Source: Acidobacteria bacterium Ga0077553
GTDB taxonomy: Bacteria > Acidobacteriota > Terriglobia > Bryobacterales > Bryobacteraceae
DNA length: 36,535 bases
Assembly: GCA_001464575.1 (NCBI GenBank)
Contig: LNFE01000195.1
Coordinates: 1 to 36,535, forward strand
Direction of reading: 5' to 3'
Below, in pieces: positions 16,705 through 25,700 of this stretch. Positions within the stretch are counted from its first letter, which is position 1, and each line of letters opens with the position of its first letter. The notes beneath the pieces were generated by a model, which saw only the letters and a program-made list of their open reading frames with translations, searched no databases and was not told where the DNA came from. Both the position numbers and the translations under genes were made by a program.

Positions 16705-18006
16705 ATGCGATCACGGGCGACTTGGATCCTGCTGGTGGCCACGCTGGCGCAGATTGCACTGGTGGCGACGGCGTTAGGGGTATTGGTTTGGCGGCTGCGG
16801 ACCATTCAGGCGGACATGGTTCGGCTGGCGAACGAGGAGACGGCGCTGCTACGGCGTTTTGGGGATGCCCAGGTGGACTTGCTGCAGGTATCGAACCTGG
16901 TGCGGGACAACATCATTCTGGACGGCGCGGCGCAGGCACGGGCGAAGCAGGATCTGGACAAGCTGCTGGGGGAGTTGGCGCAGATGCGTCTCGATGAGGG
17001 GCAGGCGATCCCGGAGGAGTTGCGGGAGCCGGTGGCGGTGGTGGAAAGTGCGCGGCGGGAGTACTTTGCCGGGGCACGGACGGTGAGCGAGTGGGAGGAC
17101 GTGGAGCGGAAGGCGAACGGACCGCGCTACCTGCGGGAGGTTCTGGGCCCGACGCGTGATGAGTTTGCCCAGACCGTGCGGCAGATTCAGGACCTGGTGG
17201 CGACGCTGCGGCAGAGCCGGAACGAGGAGACCCGGGGGGCGATGGATGAGCTGCGGGGTCTGATACTGCGGCTGCTGGTGGCGGTGGTGGCGTTGGGGCT
17301 GATCGTCACGGCGGTGGCGCTTTGGTACATCCGGAAGTATGTGGAGCGGCTGCGGCAGTTGTCGCAGCATCTGGTGGAGGCGCAGGAGGGGGAGCGGAAG
17401 CGGTTGGCGCGGGAACTGCACGATGAGGTGGGGCAGATTCTGACGGCGCTGCGGGTGCAGTTGGGGCAGATTGAGGCGGCGGACGGGGCATCGCGGGAAC
17501 ATGCGGCGCAGGCGACGGAGTTAGCGGACCGGTCGTTGCGGTCGGTGCGGGAGATGGCGCGGGGGCTGCGGCCGGCGATGTTGGACGACTTGGGGCTGGG
17601 GTCGGCGTTGCGCTGGCTGACGAAGGACTTTGGGAAGCATTCGGGGCTGGAGGTGGAGCTAGAGATGAGCGGGGAGTTGGCGGACCTGGACGATGCGCAC
17701 CGGACGTGTGTGTACCGGGTGGTGCAGGAGTCGCTGACGAACTGCGCCAAGCATGCGCGGGCCTCCGCGGTGAAGGTGGCGGTGGAGGAGAGCGCGGAGG
17801 AGATCCGGCTGACGGTGACGGATGACGGGGTGGGGATGGGGAAGCGGGGCGGCGAAGGGATTGGGATCTTGGGGATGCAGGAGCGGGTGGCGGAGTTGGG
17901 GGGAAAGTGCGAGGTGGATTCCGAGCCTGGGGAGGGGACGGTGGTGCGGGCGCGGTGGCCGCGGGGGAAGACTGCGGTGGCGGAGCCGGCGGGGGTTAGC
18001 CGGTAG
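16705..18006 (+). CDS. NarL-type sensor histidine kinase
   Basis: 433 residues. TM1 is at about 7-29, an extracytoplasmic helical sensor region at 30-183, TM2 at about 186-208, then a short HAMP-like coiled segment. The HisKA_3 dimerisation motif EGERKRLARELHDEVGQ places the phosphorylated histidine at H239. The ATPase domain has N347 in QESLTNCAKHA, the G1 box DDGVG (373-377) and GIGILGM (385-391). This type pairs with NarL/LuxR response regulators, and the regulator at 18881 is the obvious partner, yet it lies about 870 bp away behind a non-coding repeat block. The ligand is unknown. Confidence 0.92.
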   Translation: MRSRATWILLVATLAQIALVATALGVLVWRLRTIQADMVRLANEETALLRRFGDAQVDLLQVSNLVRDNIILDGAAQARAKQDLDKLLGELAQMRLDEGQAIPEELREPVAVVESARREYFAGARTVSEWEDVERKANGPRYLREVLGPTRDEFAQTVRQIQDLVATLRQSRNEETRGAMDELRGLILRLLVAVVALGLIVTAVALWYIRKYVERLRQLSQHLVEAQEGERKRLARELHDEVGQILTALRVQLGQIEAADGASREHAAQATELADRSLRSVREMARGLRPAMLDDLGLGSALRWLTKDFGKHSGLEVELEMSGELADLDDAHRTCVYRVVQESLTNCAKHARASAVKVAVEESAEEIRLTVTDDGVGMGKRGGEGIGILGMQERVAELGGKCEVDSEPGEGTVVRARWPRGKTAVAEPAGVSR

Positions 18007-18052
18007 GGTTTGTGGCTTTGGGGTGGGGCGAGGCAGGTGTCTCGCTTGGCGG

Positions 18053-18495
18053 CTGGGCGGGGCTCAATGCCCTGCCCGGGCGCTGCGGGGTTGGCTCCGG
18101 GCGACGGGGCGAAGCGGGGCGCCGTAGCCGGCCGCGACTCGGGTGAACCGCCGGGAGCCGGACGACGGAACTCGAGGTTTCGGGGGCGGGTGGGCTGTGT
18201 TGCGCAACCGGGAAGGGCTTTGGTGGGGACTCGGCAGGGGTTTTGGCGACTGGGCGGGGCTCGATGCCCTGCCCGGGCGCTGCGGGGGTGGCTCTGGGCG
18301 GCGGGGCGAAGCGGGGCGCCGTAGCTGGTCGCGACACGGGTGAGCCGACCGGGGCCGGACGATGGAGCTCGAGGTTTCAGGGGCGAATGGGCTGCGTTGC
18401 GCAGCCGGGAAAGGCTCTGGTGGGGAGTCGGTAGGGGTTTTAGCGCCTGGGCGGGGCTCAATGCCCTGCCCGGGCGTTGCGGGTGTGGCACTGGC
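18053..18495. repeat. 197-bp tandem repeat array (two full units plus a partial third)
   Basis: Units start at 18053, 18250 and 18447, giving a period of exactly 197 bp; the third is cut after about 45-50 bases. Units 1 and 2 differ at roughly 25 positions by eye. Sequence just before unit 1 (about 18015-18052) resembles the end of a unit, so part of another copy may precede it. Each unit starts with CTGGGCGGGGCTC and contains GCCCGGGC and TTGCGCA palindromes and GGGGCGAAGCGGGGCGCCGT. Since 197 is not a multiple of three and several frames stay open only through low A+T, the array is probably not coding. It fills the gap between kinase and regulator. Confidence 0.85.
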
Positions 18496-18880
18496 GGGGC
18501 GGATTCGGCCACACTGGCGTGCCTCGGATTAGGTGACCGCTCCAGGTGTGCACCACCGGACTGGAGCCTTTGGACCTCGAGCGGGCGGGTGGCTTGGGCA
18601 CGGCCGGACGGGCCGTGGACGGCGTGATCGGTTCCGGGTCTGGTCGACGGGACTGAAAACTTCTGGGGACTCGGGGCCAACGGGCGTTTGGGGGTTGGCT
18701 GGGCGCGGGCGGGCCTGAGCGGGGTCACCGCTCCTGGGTGTGACGAGCGGCTTTGGGGGTGGTTTGGGATGACTCGTCCCGGCTTTGGACGATGGGATAG
18801 GAGGGCTTTGGGGGGGCCGGCTTGACGCGGGCGGGGGCGAGGTTTCCCGGCGAAGGGGCGGGTCGGGGAGAATGGAGGGG
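18496..18880. other. G-rich non-coding stretch before the response regulator
   Basis: Very G-rich plus strand with many GGGG runs. Open frames exist but have no recognisable protein features. No promoter with good -35/-10 match was found, although the regulator promoter may lie here. Nothing else seen. Confidence 0.5.
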
Positions 18881-19525
18881 ATGATTCAGATTTTGATCGC
18901 GGACGACCATGGGATCGTGCGGCAGGGGACCCGTTCTCTGCTGGAGCGGGAACCGGATCTGGAGGTGGTCGGCGAGGCCGAAGACGGGCGGACGGCGGTG
19001 GAGTTGGCCGAAAAGTTGAGGCCCCAGGTGATCGTCATGGATATTGCCATGCCCCAGTTGAACGGGCTGGACGCGGCGGCTCAAATCGTCCGGCGGCAGC
19101 CGGAGGCGGGGATCATCATCCTCTCGATGCACGAAGAAGAGGACTACCTCGTTCGGGCGCTGTCGGCCGGGGTGAAGGGCTATCTGCTCAAAGACACGGC
19201 GCAGATGGATCTGGTGCGGGCCGTGCGGGCCGTGGCAGAGAAGAAGGCCTATTTCAGCCCCGCCGTGGCGCAGATGCTCGTCGATGATTTTACCCGGCAG
19301 ATGCAGAAGAAGGGCGTCGAGGACTCCTACAATCTACTGACCGAACGGGAGAAGGAGATTCTGCAACTGCTCGCCGAAGGAAAGTCGAACAAGGAAGCGG
19401 CGGGCATTTTGAACGTGAGCCCCTATACGGTGGAGACGCACCGGACCAACATGATGCAGAAGCTGAACCTGCACAATACGGCGGAGATTGTGCTCTACGC
19501 GGTCCGCAAGAAGATCATCAGCTAG
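18881..19525 (+). CDS. NarL/FixJ-family response regulator
   Basis: 214 residues. Receiver domain: IADDHGIVRQG, phospho-acceptor Asp54 in VIVMDIAMPQLNG, conserved Lys104 in GYLLKD. C-terminal LuxR-type HTH from about residue 147: LLTEREKEILQLLAEGKSNKEAAGILNVSPYTVETHRTNMMQKLNL. The frame is open upstream to 18785, but those residues are glycine/arginine-rich and non-family; ATG 18881 puts the receiver start at residue 1 and is preceded by GGAGGGG. Likely phosphorylated by the kinase at 16705-18006. Its stop codon overlaps the stop of the convergent terminase gene (CTAG). Confidence 0.93.
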   Translation: MIQILIADDHGIVRQGTRSLLEREPDLEVVGEAEDGRTAVELAEKLRPQVIVMDIAMPQLNGLDAAAQIVRRQPEAGIIILSMHEEEDYLVRALSAGVKGYLLKDTAQMDLVRAVRAVAEKKAYFSPAVAQMLVDDFTRQMQKKGVEDSYNLLTEREKEILQLLAEGKSNKEAAGILNVSPYTVETHRTNMMQKLNLHNTAEIVLYAVRKKIIS

Positions 19526-20961
19526 AGGACCCGCCGGGTGGCGAACACCGGGGTGTGACCGGGGAGCCCGATGAGGTCCGTGTGATCTTCGACGGCCTGC
19601 CAGATGGCGAGCGACAGCGCCATGATGAGATCGTCGTGTTCCTGCTGGCGGCCGCTGGGTTCGAATTGGATGAGCTCGCGTTCGAGGAAGTCCATGCCGG
19701 CGGCCGGACGCTCGATTTTGAGGAGGCCGCGTTCGAACAGCAGCTTCAATCTGGTCAGCAGATCCGTTCGGGGAATGCTGTAGTAGTTGTCCGCCAGTTG
19801 CCGGGACTTGTAGCCGCTCGAAATGGTCACTGGCTTGAGCAAGAGGCCATTGCGGTCGCCGCGGAGGAGTTCGATGACCGTGTGCCCGTTGCCGGTGGCA
19901 TCGACGAGCAACGTGCCGGGGTGCCGCAGCGCGGCCAGCAAGGGGAATGACTGGGCGGCATCCCGGACGAAGCGGGGCAAGCCGGTGGTCTCATAACCGA
20001 GCGGCAGGCGCGCGGCATAGCGGACCGTTAGCTGCGGCAGGCGAGTAAAGCCTTGGGTGGCATGATTCCTTGGGCCTTGGGCCCAGGTGAGTTCGACGAC
20101 GACGAGGGCGCTGTGATCCTGGCGTTTGCCGAGATCGAGGCCGAAATAGTAGCGGGTTTCGCCCTGGAGCGCCAGGGTTGGCACCGGCGCGGCGGTGACG
20201 AAAGACGCCTGGACCTGCTCGCGGGTGAGTAACTGGACGCCTTCGGAGATGAACTGACAGAGATACTCCTGCGCGTACGAGAGCTCCCCGTGGAGATAGC
20301 GCTCCGCGGCGAGAAACTCGGGGGTAAACCGGGGACATTGGTCGGCCGTGATGGAGAAGCGGGCGAAGCCGTTGTCCTGATCGTGCCAGAAGCGGGCGAA
20401 TTCGCCAGCTTGGCCGTGGGGGGTCGAGAGAACCCAGAGGCTGCCGCGGCTGATGCCGAGGCTGGGCGTGATGGAGCGAAAGATGCCGTCGGGGACGAAG
20501 GCGGCCTCATCGACGATGATGAGCCGGGCTTGGGAGTAGCCCCGGGACGTGGCCGAAATGGCCGGGCGGGCGACCAAACGGGAGCCGTTGGGAAGCCGGA
20601 GCGATTGTTTGTTGATGCCGTCGCCGCGGATGCGGAAGCCGAGTTCGGCGGCGAATTCGCGGGCTTTTTCGAGGATTTCGCCGGCTTGGGAGCCGACGGG
20701 ACCGATCATCAGGATGAGCGAACCGGGGTATTTCAAGGCCAGATAGAGCGCCCGGAGCGCGGCCACGGTACTTTTGCCGACCTGGCGCGAGGTACAGGCG
20801 ATGACCCGGAGCGCATCGCAATCGAGAATCGGCCGTTGGAGCGGGTCGGCTTCGAAGCCGAAAGCCTGGCGAGCCCATTCGGCAACGCTTTCGGGCATGG
20901 TCGCGGCCACTTGCGCGATGGCGACCATCCAAGTAAGGGGAATTTTCCGATATCGCCGCAT
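19522..20961 (-). CDS. Terminase large-subunit-like ATPase/nuclease
   Basis: 479 residues with the two-part structure of phage packaging motors. ATPase: adenine/Walker A region VIACTSRQVGKSTVAALRAL, Walker B RLIIVDEAAFV, and LWVLSTPHG as coupling motif. RNase H-fold nuclease: GLDLGKRQDHSALVVVEL, LLVDATGNG and QEHDDLIMALSLA carry the acidic metal ligands. All motifs look intact. It is preceded by a coupled gene of unknown function (TGA-G-ATG junction), but no portal, protease, capsid or tail gene lies in the window. It may be a phage or gene-transfer-agent remnant or a domesticated motor. It is annotated by fold, not by role. Confidence 0.85.
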   Translation of the reverse strand: MRRYRKIPLTWMVAIAQVAATMPESVAEWARQAFGFEADPLQRPILDCDALRVIACTSRQVGKSTVAALRALYLALKYPGSLILMIGPVGSQAGEILEKAREFAAELGFRIRGDGINKQSLRLPNGSRLVARPAISATSRGYSQARLIIVDEAAFVPDGIFRSITPSLGISRGSLWVLSTPHGQAGEFARFWHDQDNGFARFSITADQCPRFTPEFLAAERYLHGELSYAQEYLCQFISEGVQLLTREQVQASFVTAAPVPTLALQGETRYYFGLDLGKRQDHSALVVVELTWAQGPRNHATQGFTRLPQLTVRYAARLPLGYETTGLPRFVRDAAQSFPLLAALRHPGTLLVDATGNGHTVIELLRGDRNGLLLKPVTISSGYKSRQLADNYYSIPRTDLLTRLKLLFERGLLKIERPAAGMDFLERELIQFEPSGRQQEHDDLIMALSLAIWQAVEDHTDLIGLPGHTPVFATRRVL

Positions 20962-20962
20962 C

Positions 20963-21739
20963 TCATGCCGCCAGCCCGGAGTTTGGCTTGGGGTAGCGCT
21001 TTCGCAATTCCCTAGCGTCGTATTTCGGCGCGACTCTCTTCATAAGTTCCTGATCCCAAATGAGTTCGACCACGAACGCGGGCAGCGGAAAACTGGGTTC
21101 GTTTTTGGCTTTATCGGCGAGTTTGATCATCTCGTCGACGACATATGGCGCCGGATCCGGGTCGATGAGCACGTCGGAATCCGCGGTGATGTCGACGGGT
21201 TCCGGCGGCCTCATGGGAAACGCTTTTTTGACCCGTTCGAGGAGCGCCACGAGTTTGAGCCAGGCGTTGAGGTGCCCCCGCTTTTTGCGTTCGAGAAACC
21301 GGTAGGTCTTGTCGTTGTCGACGGCGCGTTGCAACGCGTTATAGCTATGTTTCGCGTCGGGCACGTCGGGCCATTCGCGGAGCACGTTATCGTGCTCGGT
21401 CTGGAGTTGGAGGGTTTCCAGTTTTTGGAAGCGATCGAATTGAAACCTTTCGGCGGTGATCTGCCGGACGATGCCATGTTCCTGTTCTGATTCCGGGCGG
21501 TACTGTCTTAGGTTCGCCTGATGGAGCCGGACGTACGCTTTTCGGTCTTCGACGGAGAGGATTGGCGCAAAATCTGGCAACTCATCGTCGTGAAATTCGA
21601 CGAATTTGCCGACGGTGATGGCGTTCATGGAGCTGCGGTGCTTGCCTTCGATGGAGACGGGGCCTTTGCTTTTGGCTCCGTTGCGACGGGCGGTTTCCGC
21701 GCGGCGCTGCTTTTGTTCTTCGGTCAGGATTTTGCTCAT
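20963..21739 (-). CDS. Hypothetical protein coupled to the terminase-like gene
   Basis: 258 residues, mostly helical and charged. The N-terminal ARRNGAKSKGPVSIEGKHRSSMNAITVG is a basic, glycine-punctuated segment I know from a family of hypothetical proteins common in Acidobacteriota and Planctomycetota genomes. The middle (about 75-165) is predicted helical with many Arg/Gln/Glu residues. The stop codon is one base before the start of the terminase gene, so it is translated with it. A small-subunit or DNA-recognition role for the terminase is a reasonable guess from position only. GGAG precedes ATG by about 11 bases. Confidence 0.75.
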   Translation of the reverse strand: MSKILTEEQKQRRAETARRNGAKSKGPVSIEGKHRSSMNAITVGKFVEFHDDELPDFAPILSVEDRKAYVRLHQANLRQYRPESEQEHGIVRQITAERFQFDRFQKLETLQLQTEHDNVLREWPDVPDAKHSYNALQRAVDNDKTYRFLERKKRGHLNAWLKLVALLERVKKAFPMRPPEPVDITADSDVLIDPDPAPYVVDEMIKLADKAKNEPSFPLPAFVVELIWDQELMKRVAPKYDARELRKRYPKPNSGLAA

Positions 21740-21901
21740 AGGAGGTTACTCCATCTCTTGAATTCGCTACCTGATGAAGTACACGAGGTAGCCGATTCCA
21801 CGATGGAGGATGGGCCGGGGCAATGGATTATCCTTTTCGGCAAGATCGCCGCAAGTGCTTGCAGCGCAGTGCGTTACGGGAGGAAGAAAATTCGCGATTG
21901 T

Positions 21902-21922
21902 GTGTGAAGCGGTCGTTCACAC
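21902..21922. promoter_or_regulatory. Inverted repeat between divergent genes
   Basis: GTGTGAA and TTCACAC are perfect 7-bp arms around GCGGTCG, in the 249-bp region between the terminase-partner gene and the membrane protein at 21989. Possible operator. No runs of T follow it, so it is not a terminator. Confidence 0.35.
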
Positions 21923-21988
21923 TCTAGTCGTGATGTAATATCCGCTCCACGCCTAAAGATAAGTTAATACTCCGTCGATCCTGAGACA

Positions 21989-22543
21989 ATGCACCAGGTT
22001 CAAATGCTCTCTGAGGAAGTCCTGCTGAATCAGTCGAGGTCCGTCCGGGTGACCACGCACCGAATCCTTGTTTACGAAGCAGACGGAGGTAACGCAAGCA
22101 TACTTCTGGAAGACATAGATGGCTACAAAGTCAGGAGGCTAACTTTTGGACGGTGGCTCTGGTACGCCGCGGCCTGGTTTGTGCTTGGCGCATTGGCCCT
22201 TGTGTCTCTTCGAAATGTACCCGACCTCGGCAGCGTTGTGCTCAAGTTGCTGATCGCTTGGCTAGCGCCCCCGTTCGTCTTTGTGCTTGGGTACTTCTTG
22301 ACGGCTAAGTCTGTCGTTCAGTTCTGGGCAGGGGGATTTTGTGCGATAGCCGAGATGGGTAGTTGCAGTTCAGCCGAGCTCACCCACTGTCTGTTCGTTC
22401 TAGATTCGGCTAAGCAGCATCGACTCCAGGGAATAAATGTTTCGTTGCGCTCCCTGGCGAGCGCACTTCATGGGAGCAGCCCGCCGAGGCCCTTCGGCGA
22501 GCATGGTTCAGTTGAGCCAGCTGCACCGCCGCTCGCCAGATAA
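21989..22543 (+). CDS. Small membrane protein, possible bacterial PH-like domain
   Basis: 184 residues; an alternative start at 22004 (MLSEEVLL) has CAGG six bases upstream and may be the real one. The N-terminal 45 residues (VLLNQSRSVRVTTHRILVYEADGGNASILLEDIDGYKVRR) resemble the first strands of membrane-associated bacterial PH domains. Two hydrophobic helices follow (about 55-72 and 85-110), then a soluble segment (VVQFWAGGFCAIAEM ... LFVLDSAKQHRLQGI) that may complete the same fold, and a proline-rich tail. No known function. It is the first gene on the accessory side and stands about 160 bp before the large helicase gene; the two may or may not be linked. Confidence 0.6.
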   Translation: MHQVQMLSEEVLLNQSRSVRVTTHRILVYEADGGNASILLEDIDGYKVRRLTFGRWLWYAAAWFVLGALALVSLRNVPDLGSVVLKLLIAWLAPPFVFVLGYFLTAKSVVQFWAGGFCAIAEMGSCSSAELTHCLFVLDSAKQHRLQGINVSLRSLASALHGSSPPRPFGEHGSVEPAAPPLAR

Positions 22544-22633
22544 ATGTTTCCGCTAAGCCAAAGTAGGACTCAACCGGCATACGGCTTGACTTCCTTCGTT
22601 GGACTACTAGTACGCAGATATCGGGTTGCATTA

Positions 22634-22661
22634 TTGGCCGTAGTATCACTGTTAGTAGAAT
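22634..22661 (+). promoter_or_regulatory. Candidate promoter of the DUF4011-helicase gene
   Basis: TTGGCC (22634-22639), 16-bp spacer, TAGAAT (22656-22661, five of six matches to the -10 consensus). This gives a leader of about 40 nt with AGGAG 10 bases before ATG 22707. The 9-mer TAGTAGAAT at the -10 recurs just upstream of the TIR-like ATPase gene (28631-28639). Confidence 0.5.
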
Positions 22662-22706
22662 GAAGAACTAAAGAATCAGGATGAAGATCACAGGAGTGCT
22701 ACCGCG

Positions 22707-25700
22707 ATGACCGACAAGAACATGCCTCCAGCCGGAACTACTTCGACATCGGTCTTTCACAGCGACCTTTCGCTCGAAGCCAAACTGGAGCGGGCGCGCC
22801 TCGAGTTGCTTGACCTTTCAGCGCGGAACCGACTGCTGAACATGCCGCGTTCCGGACGAGCCGTGCGGTCGATTGACATTGTGGACGAGAGGGCGGCGGA
22901 GGTCTATCGTCTTCTCGTGAAGGAAAATCGAGCATTCACGTTCAACCCGGGACGATCCGCGAAGGCAAGCCCATCTGTGGAGGGGAAGAGCGATGCAGAC
23001 GAAATCGAAGACCTAGCTCAGCCTGAAGACGACACAATGAATGATCGCGGAGTTCTGAGCCGCCATGCCGACACCAAACTCCAAACCCGACTCACGTCGG
23101 CAGGACTGCAGAGGCGTCTGTTGGATCTGTACTCGGATGCGCGTACCCTTGAGGAGGAACAGGGGGTCAATATTCTCTTTCTTACACTTGGGTCCTTGAA
23201 ATGGGTCGACCCGACAAACAAAGAGAACGTGCGATATGCTCCGCTGATTCTGATACCCGTGTCTCTCGAACGGGGCAGCGCGGCTGAACGTTTTAAATTG
23301 AAGTTGCGCCAAGAAGATATTGCCTCCAATCTTTCTCTGGAGGCTTTTCTGGATCGGGTCCACTCGCTCAGGCTTCCGGCCTTCGAGCCAGGAGAGGAGT
23401 TCGACCCGGAGGCATATTTGGCAAATGTTGCAAACGCAATCTCGTCAAAGCCGGATTGGGAAGTGTTGCGCGACGATCTCGTACTTGGTTTCTTTTCCTT
23501 CGCCAAGTTCCTGATGTATCGGGATCTCGATCCCGAGGTTTGGCCGGTAGACGGAAAGTTGACCACGCTGCCGATGATCCGTTGTCTCCTGGCGGAGGGA
23601 TTCCCCCATCCAGGCGATATGGCGCCTGAAGACTCGATGATCGATCCGCTAATCTCACCGGCCGAGTTGCGACATGTGGTGGACGCAGACAGTTCTCAGG
23701 CCTTGGCGATTCACGACGTCCGGTGCGGGCGAAATCTGGTGATTCAGGGGCCCCCGGGAACGGGAAAGTCGCAGACGATCGCCAATGTCATTGCGGCAGC
23801 CATCTATGAAGGTAAGTCCGTACTTTTCGTAGCGGAGAAGATGGCCGCGTTGGAGGTAGTGAAGCGAAGGTTGGATCAAGCGGGAGTTGGAGACGCATGC
23901 CTGGAACTGCACAGCAATAAGGCCAACAAGCGGATGGTGCTGGAGGAGCTGCGCCGAACCTGGGAACTCGGATCGCCGCGCGGCGCACTTTCAAATTCGC
24001 TTCACTCCAAACTGCAGGAGGCACGGGATGAACTAAATGGTCATGCCCAACGAATGCACGATGCGCATGTCCCGAGCGGTCTCACGCCCTATCAGGTGAT
24101 GGGCGAGTTGGTCCGCCTGCGCGACGGAGGCCAGACGCCAACTTCCTTACAGCTCCAGGAGCCGGTGCGATGGTCATCCGATGAGCGACTGGAACGAGAG
24201 CGGCTTCTCAAGGAGTTGATCCAACGTGTCCAAGTTATCGGCCTTCCGACCCAACATCCTTGGCGGGGCGTGGGGCTGGAAACGATCCTGCCGGCGCAAG
24301 TTGACCGCATCGTGACCCGCATTGGAGATTTGAAGGAACGGTTGGCGCAAATTCTGAGCGAGCAGAGCGAGTTGGCGGCGATTTTGGAGACGCCCCCGCC
24401 GATTCACCTGCGCACGTTCGAGGCGACTGCGGCGCGAGCACGGCGGGTCGGCTCTGCGCCAGCCGACTTTCAAGAATGCCTTGGGGCGAGCGAGTGGGTT
24501 GAGCGGCAGCAGGAGATTACATCCTTACTGGTGGCTGGGCGCCGCTACGTTTTCGGTGCGGAGACCTTGTCCGGCAAGCTCCGGAGCGGCGCATGGAATA
24601 CGGATGTTCGAGCCGCACACAAAATTACTGCGTCGCTGTCGCCGAGTTTCGACTCCGATGCATTTCGACGAGTCCGGCAGATCTGCGAACTACTTCCTGG
24701 GGTGTCCGAGGCAGCGGCGCGACTAAGGAACAGCCTGGGGATCGAAGAAGCTATCGATAGGATTTCGTCGATCAAGAGAGTTCTGGCTATCGGCACCCAC
24801 GTCGCGGCTGCCCCGACGGTGAGTCCCGACGCATTTCTGGCGGCAGTCTGGGACCATAGCGTGGAGCAGGCGGGTGATTTAGTTGAGGCAGTCGGCGCTC
24901 TCGAGGCGGCACGAGAGCAGGTGGGCAATCACCTGAACGACGGTGCCTGGGAGATGGATTGCGGTCCAGTGCGACAGGCGCTAGCTTCGCACGGAACCAG
25001 TGTATTCCGGTTCCTGAGCGGCGATTGGCGGAAAGCCAATCGCGTCGTGAAGTCGTTGTTGCGGTCGCCGGAGTTGCCGGCCGAAGAGGTAATTCCGCTC
25101 CTGGATGCGGTGATCCGAGGGCAGCGGTGCCTGCGATTGATTCAGCAGGGTGAGGCGTTGGGACGGTCGGCATTCGGCTCCCGGTGGAGGGGGGATCGAT
25201 CTAACGCCGCTGAGCTTCGCGCGTTGCTGGAATGGATGCGGAGCTTGGGTCCATTCTCGACCGAGATCCGAACGGTGGCGAGCCGGACGAACGACCAAGC
25301 GGCCATAGGGGAGGCGGTGACGGCGCTGAACGCAATTTTGGGGAAATGGGAACCGCTATTGGAGGCCGCGCGGAGAGACCTTTCAGAGCCTGACTTCGAA
25401 ACGTTGGCGACGATCTGGCGCCGCTGCGCGGAAGTGGCAAATTCTGATGCGCAAACCAAACAGGTCCTTACCGACGCTCCGGAATCGGCCGGGGCCCGCC
25501 TGCCACTGCTCGAGGGATTGCTCGATTGGCAGTCAGCAGAGAGCGCCATTACCACCGGGCACGACCTGGGGACCGCGTGTTTCGGCCCTGTCTGGTCGGG
25601 AACGACGTCGCCGTGGGCACAATTGGAGCGATGCGCGGAGTGGGTTTCCGCGCACATGGATGTTCGCAACCTGGCAGCTCATATTGAGGAACGCGTCGAG

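Noticed and set aside
18010..18627. Several plus-strand ORFs inside the 197-bp repeats
   Set aside because: The period is not a multiple of three, frames change between units, and there is no ribosome binding site or recognisable domain.
17187..18728. 513-codon minus-strand ORF across the kinase 3' end and the repeat array
   Set aside because: It has a Pro/Ser/Arg/Ala-rich composition typical of G+C-rich antisense frames and reads through the 197-bp repeats without a repeated protein unit.
18785..18880. Upstream extension of the response regulator
   Set aside because: The extra 32 residues are Gly/Arg-rich and precede the conserved receiver start; GGAGGGG supports ATG 18881.
19522..21739. 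Complete prophage
   Set aside because: Only a terminase-like gene and its partner are present; flanking genes are a two-component system and a membrane protein.
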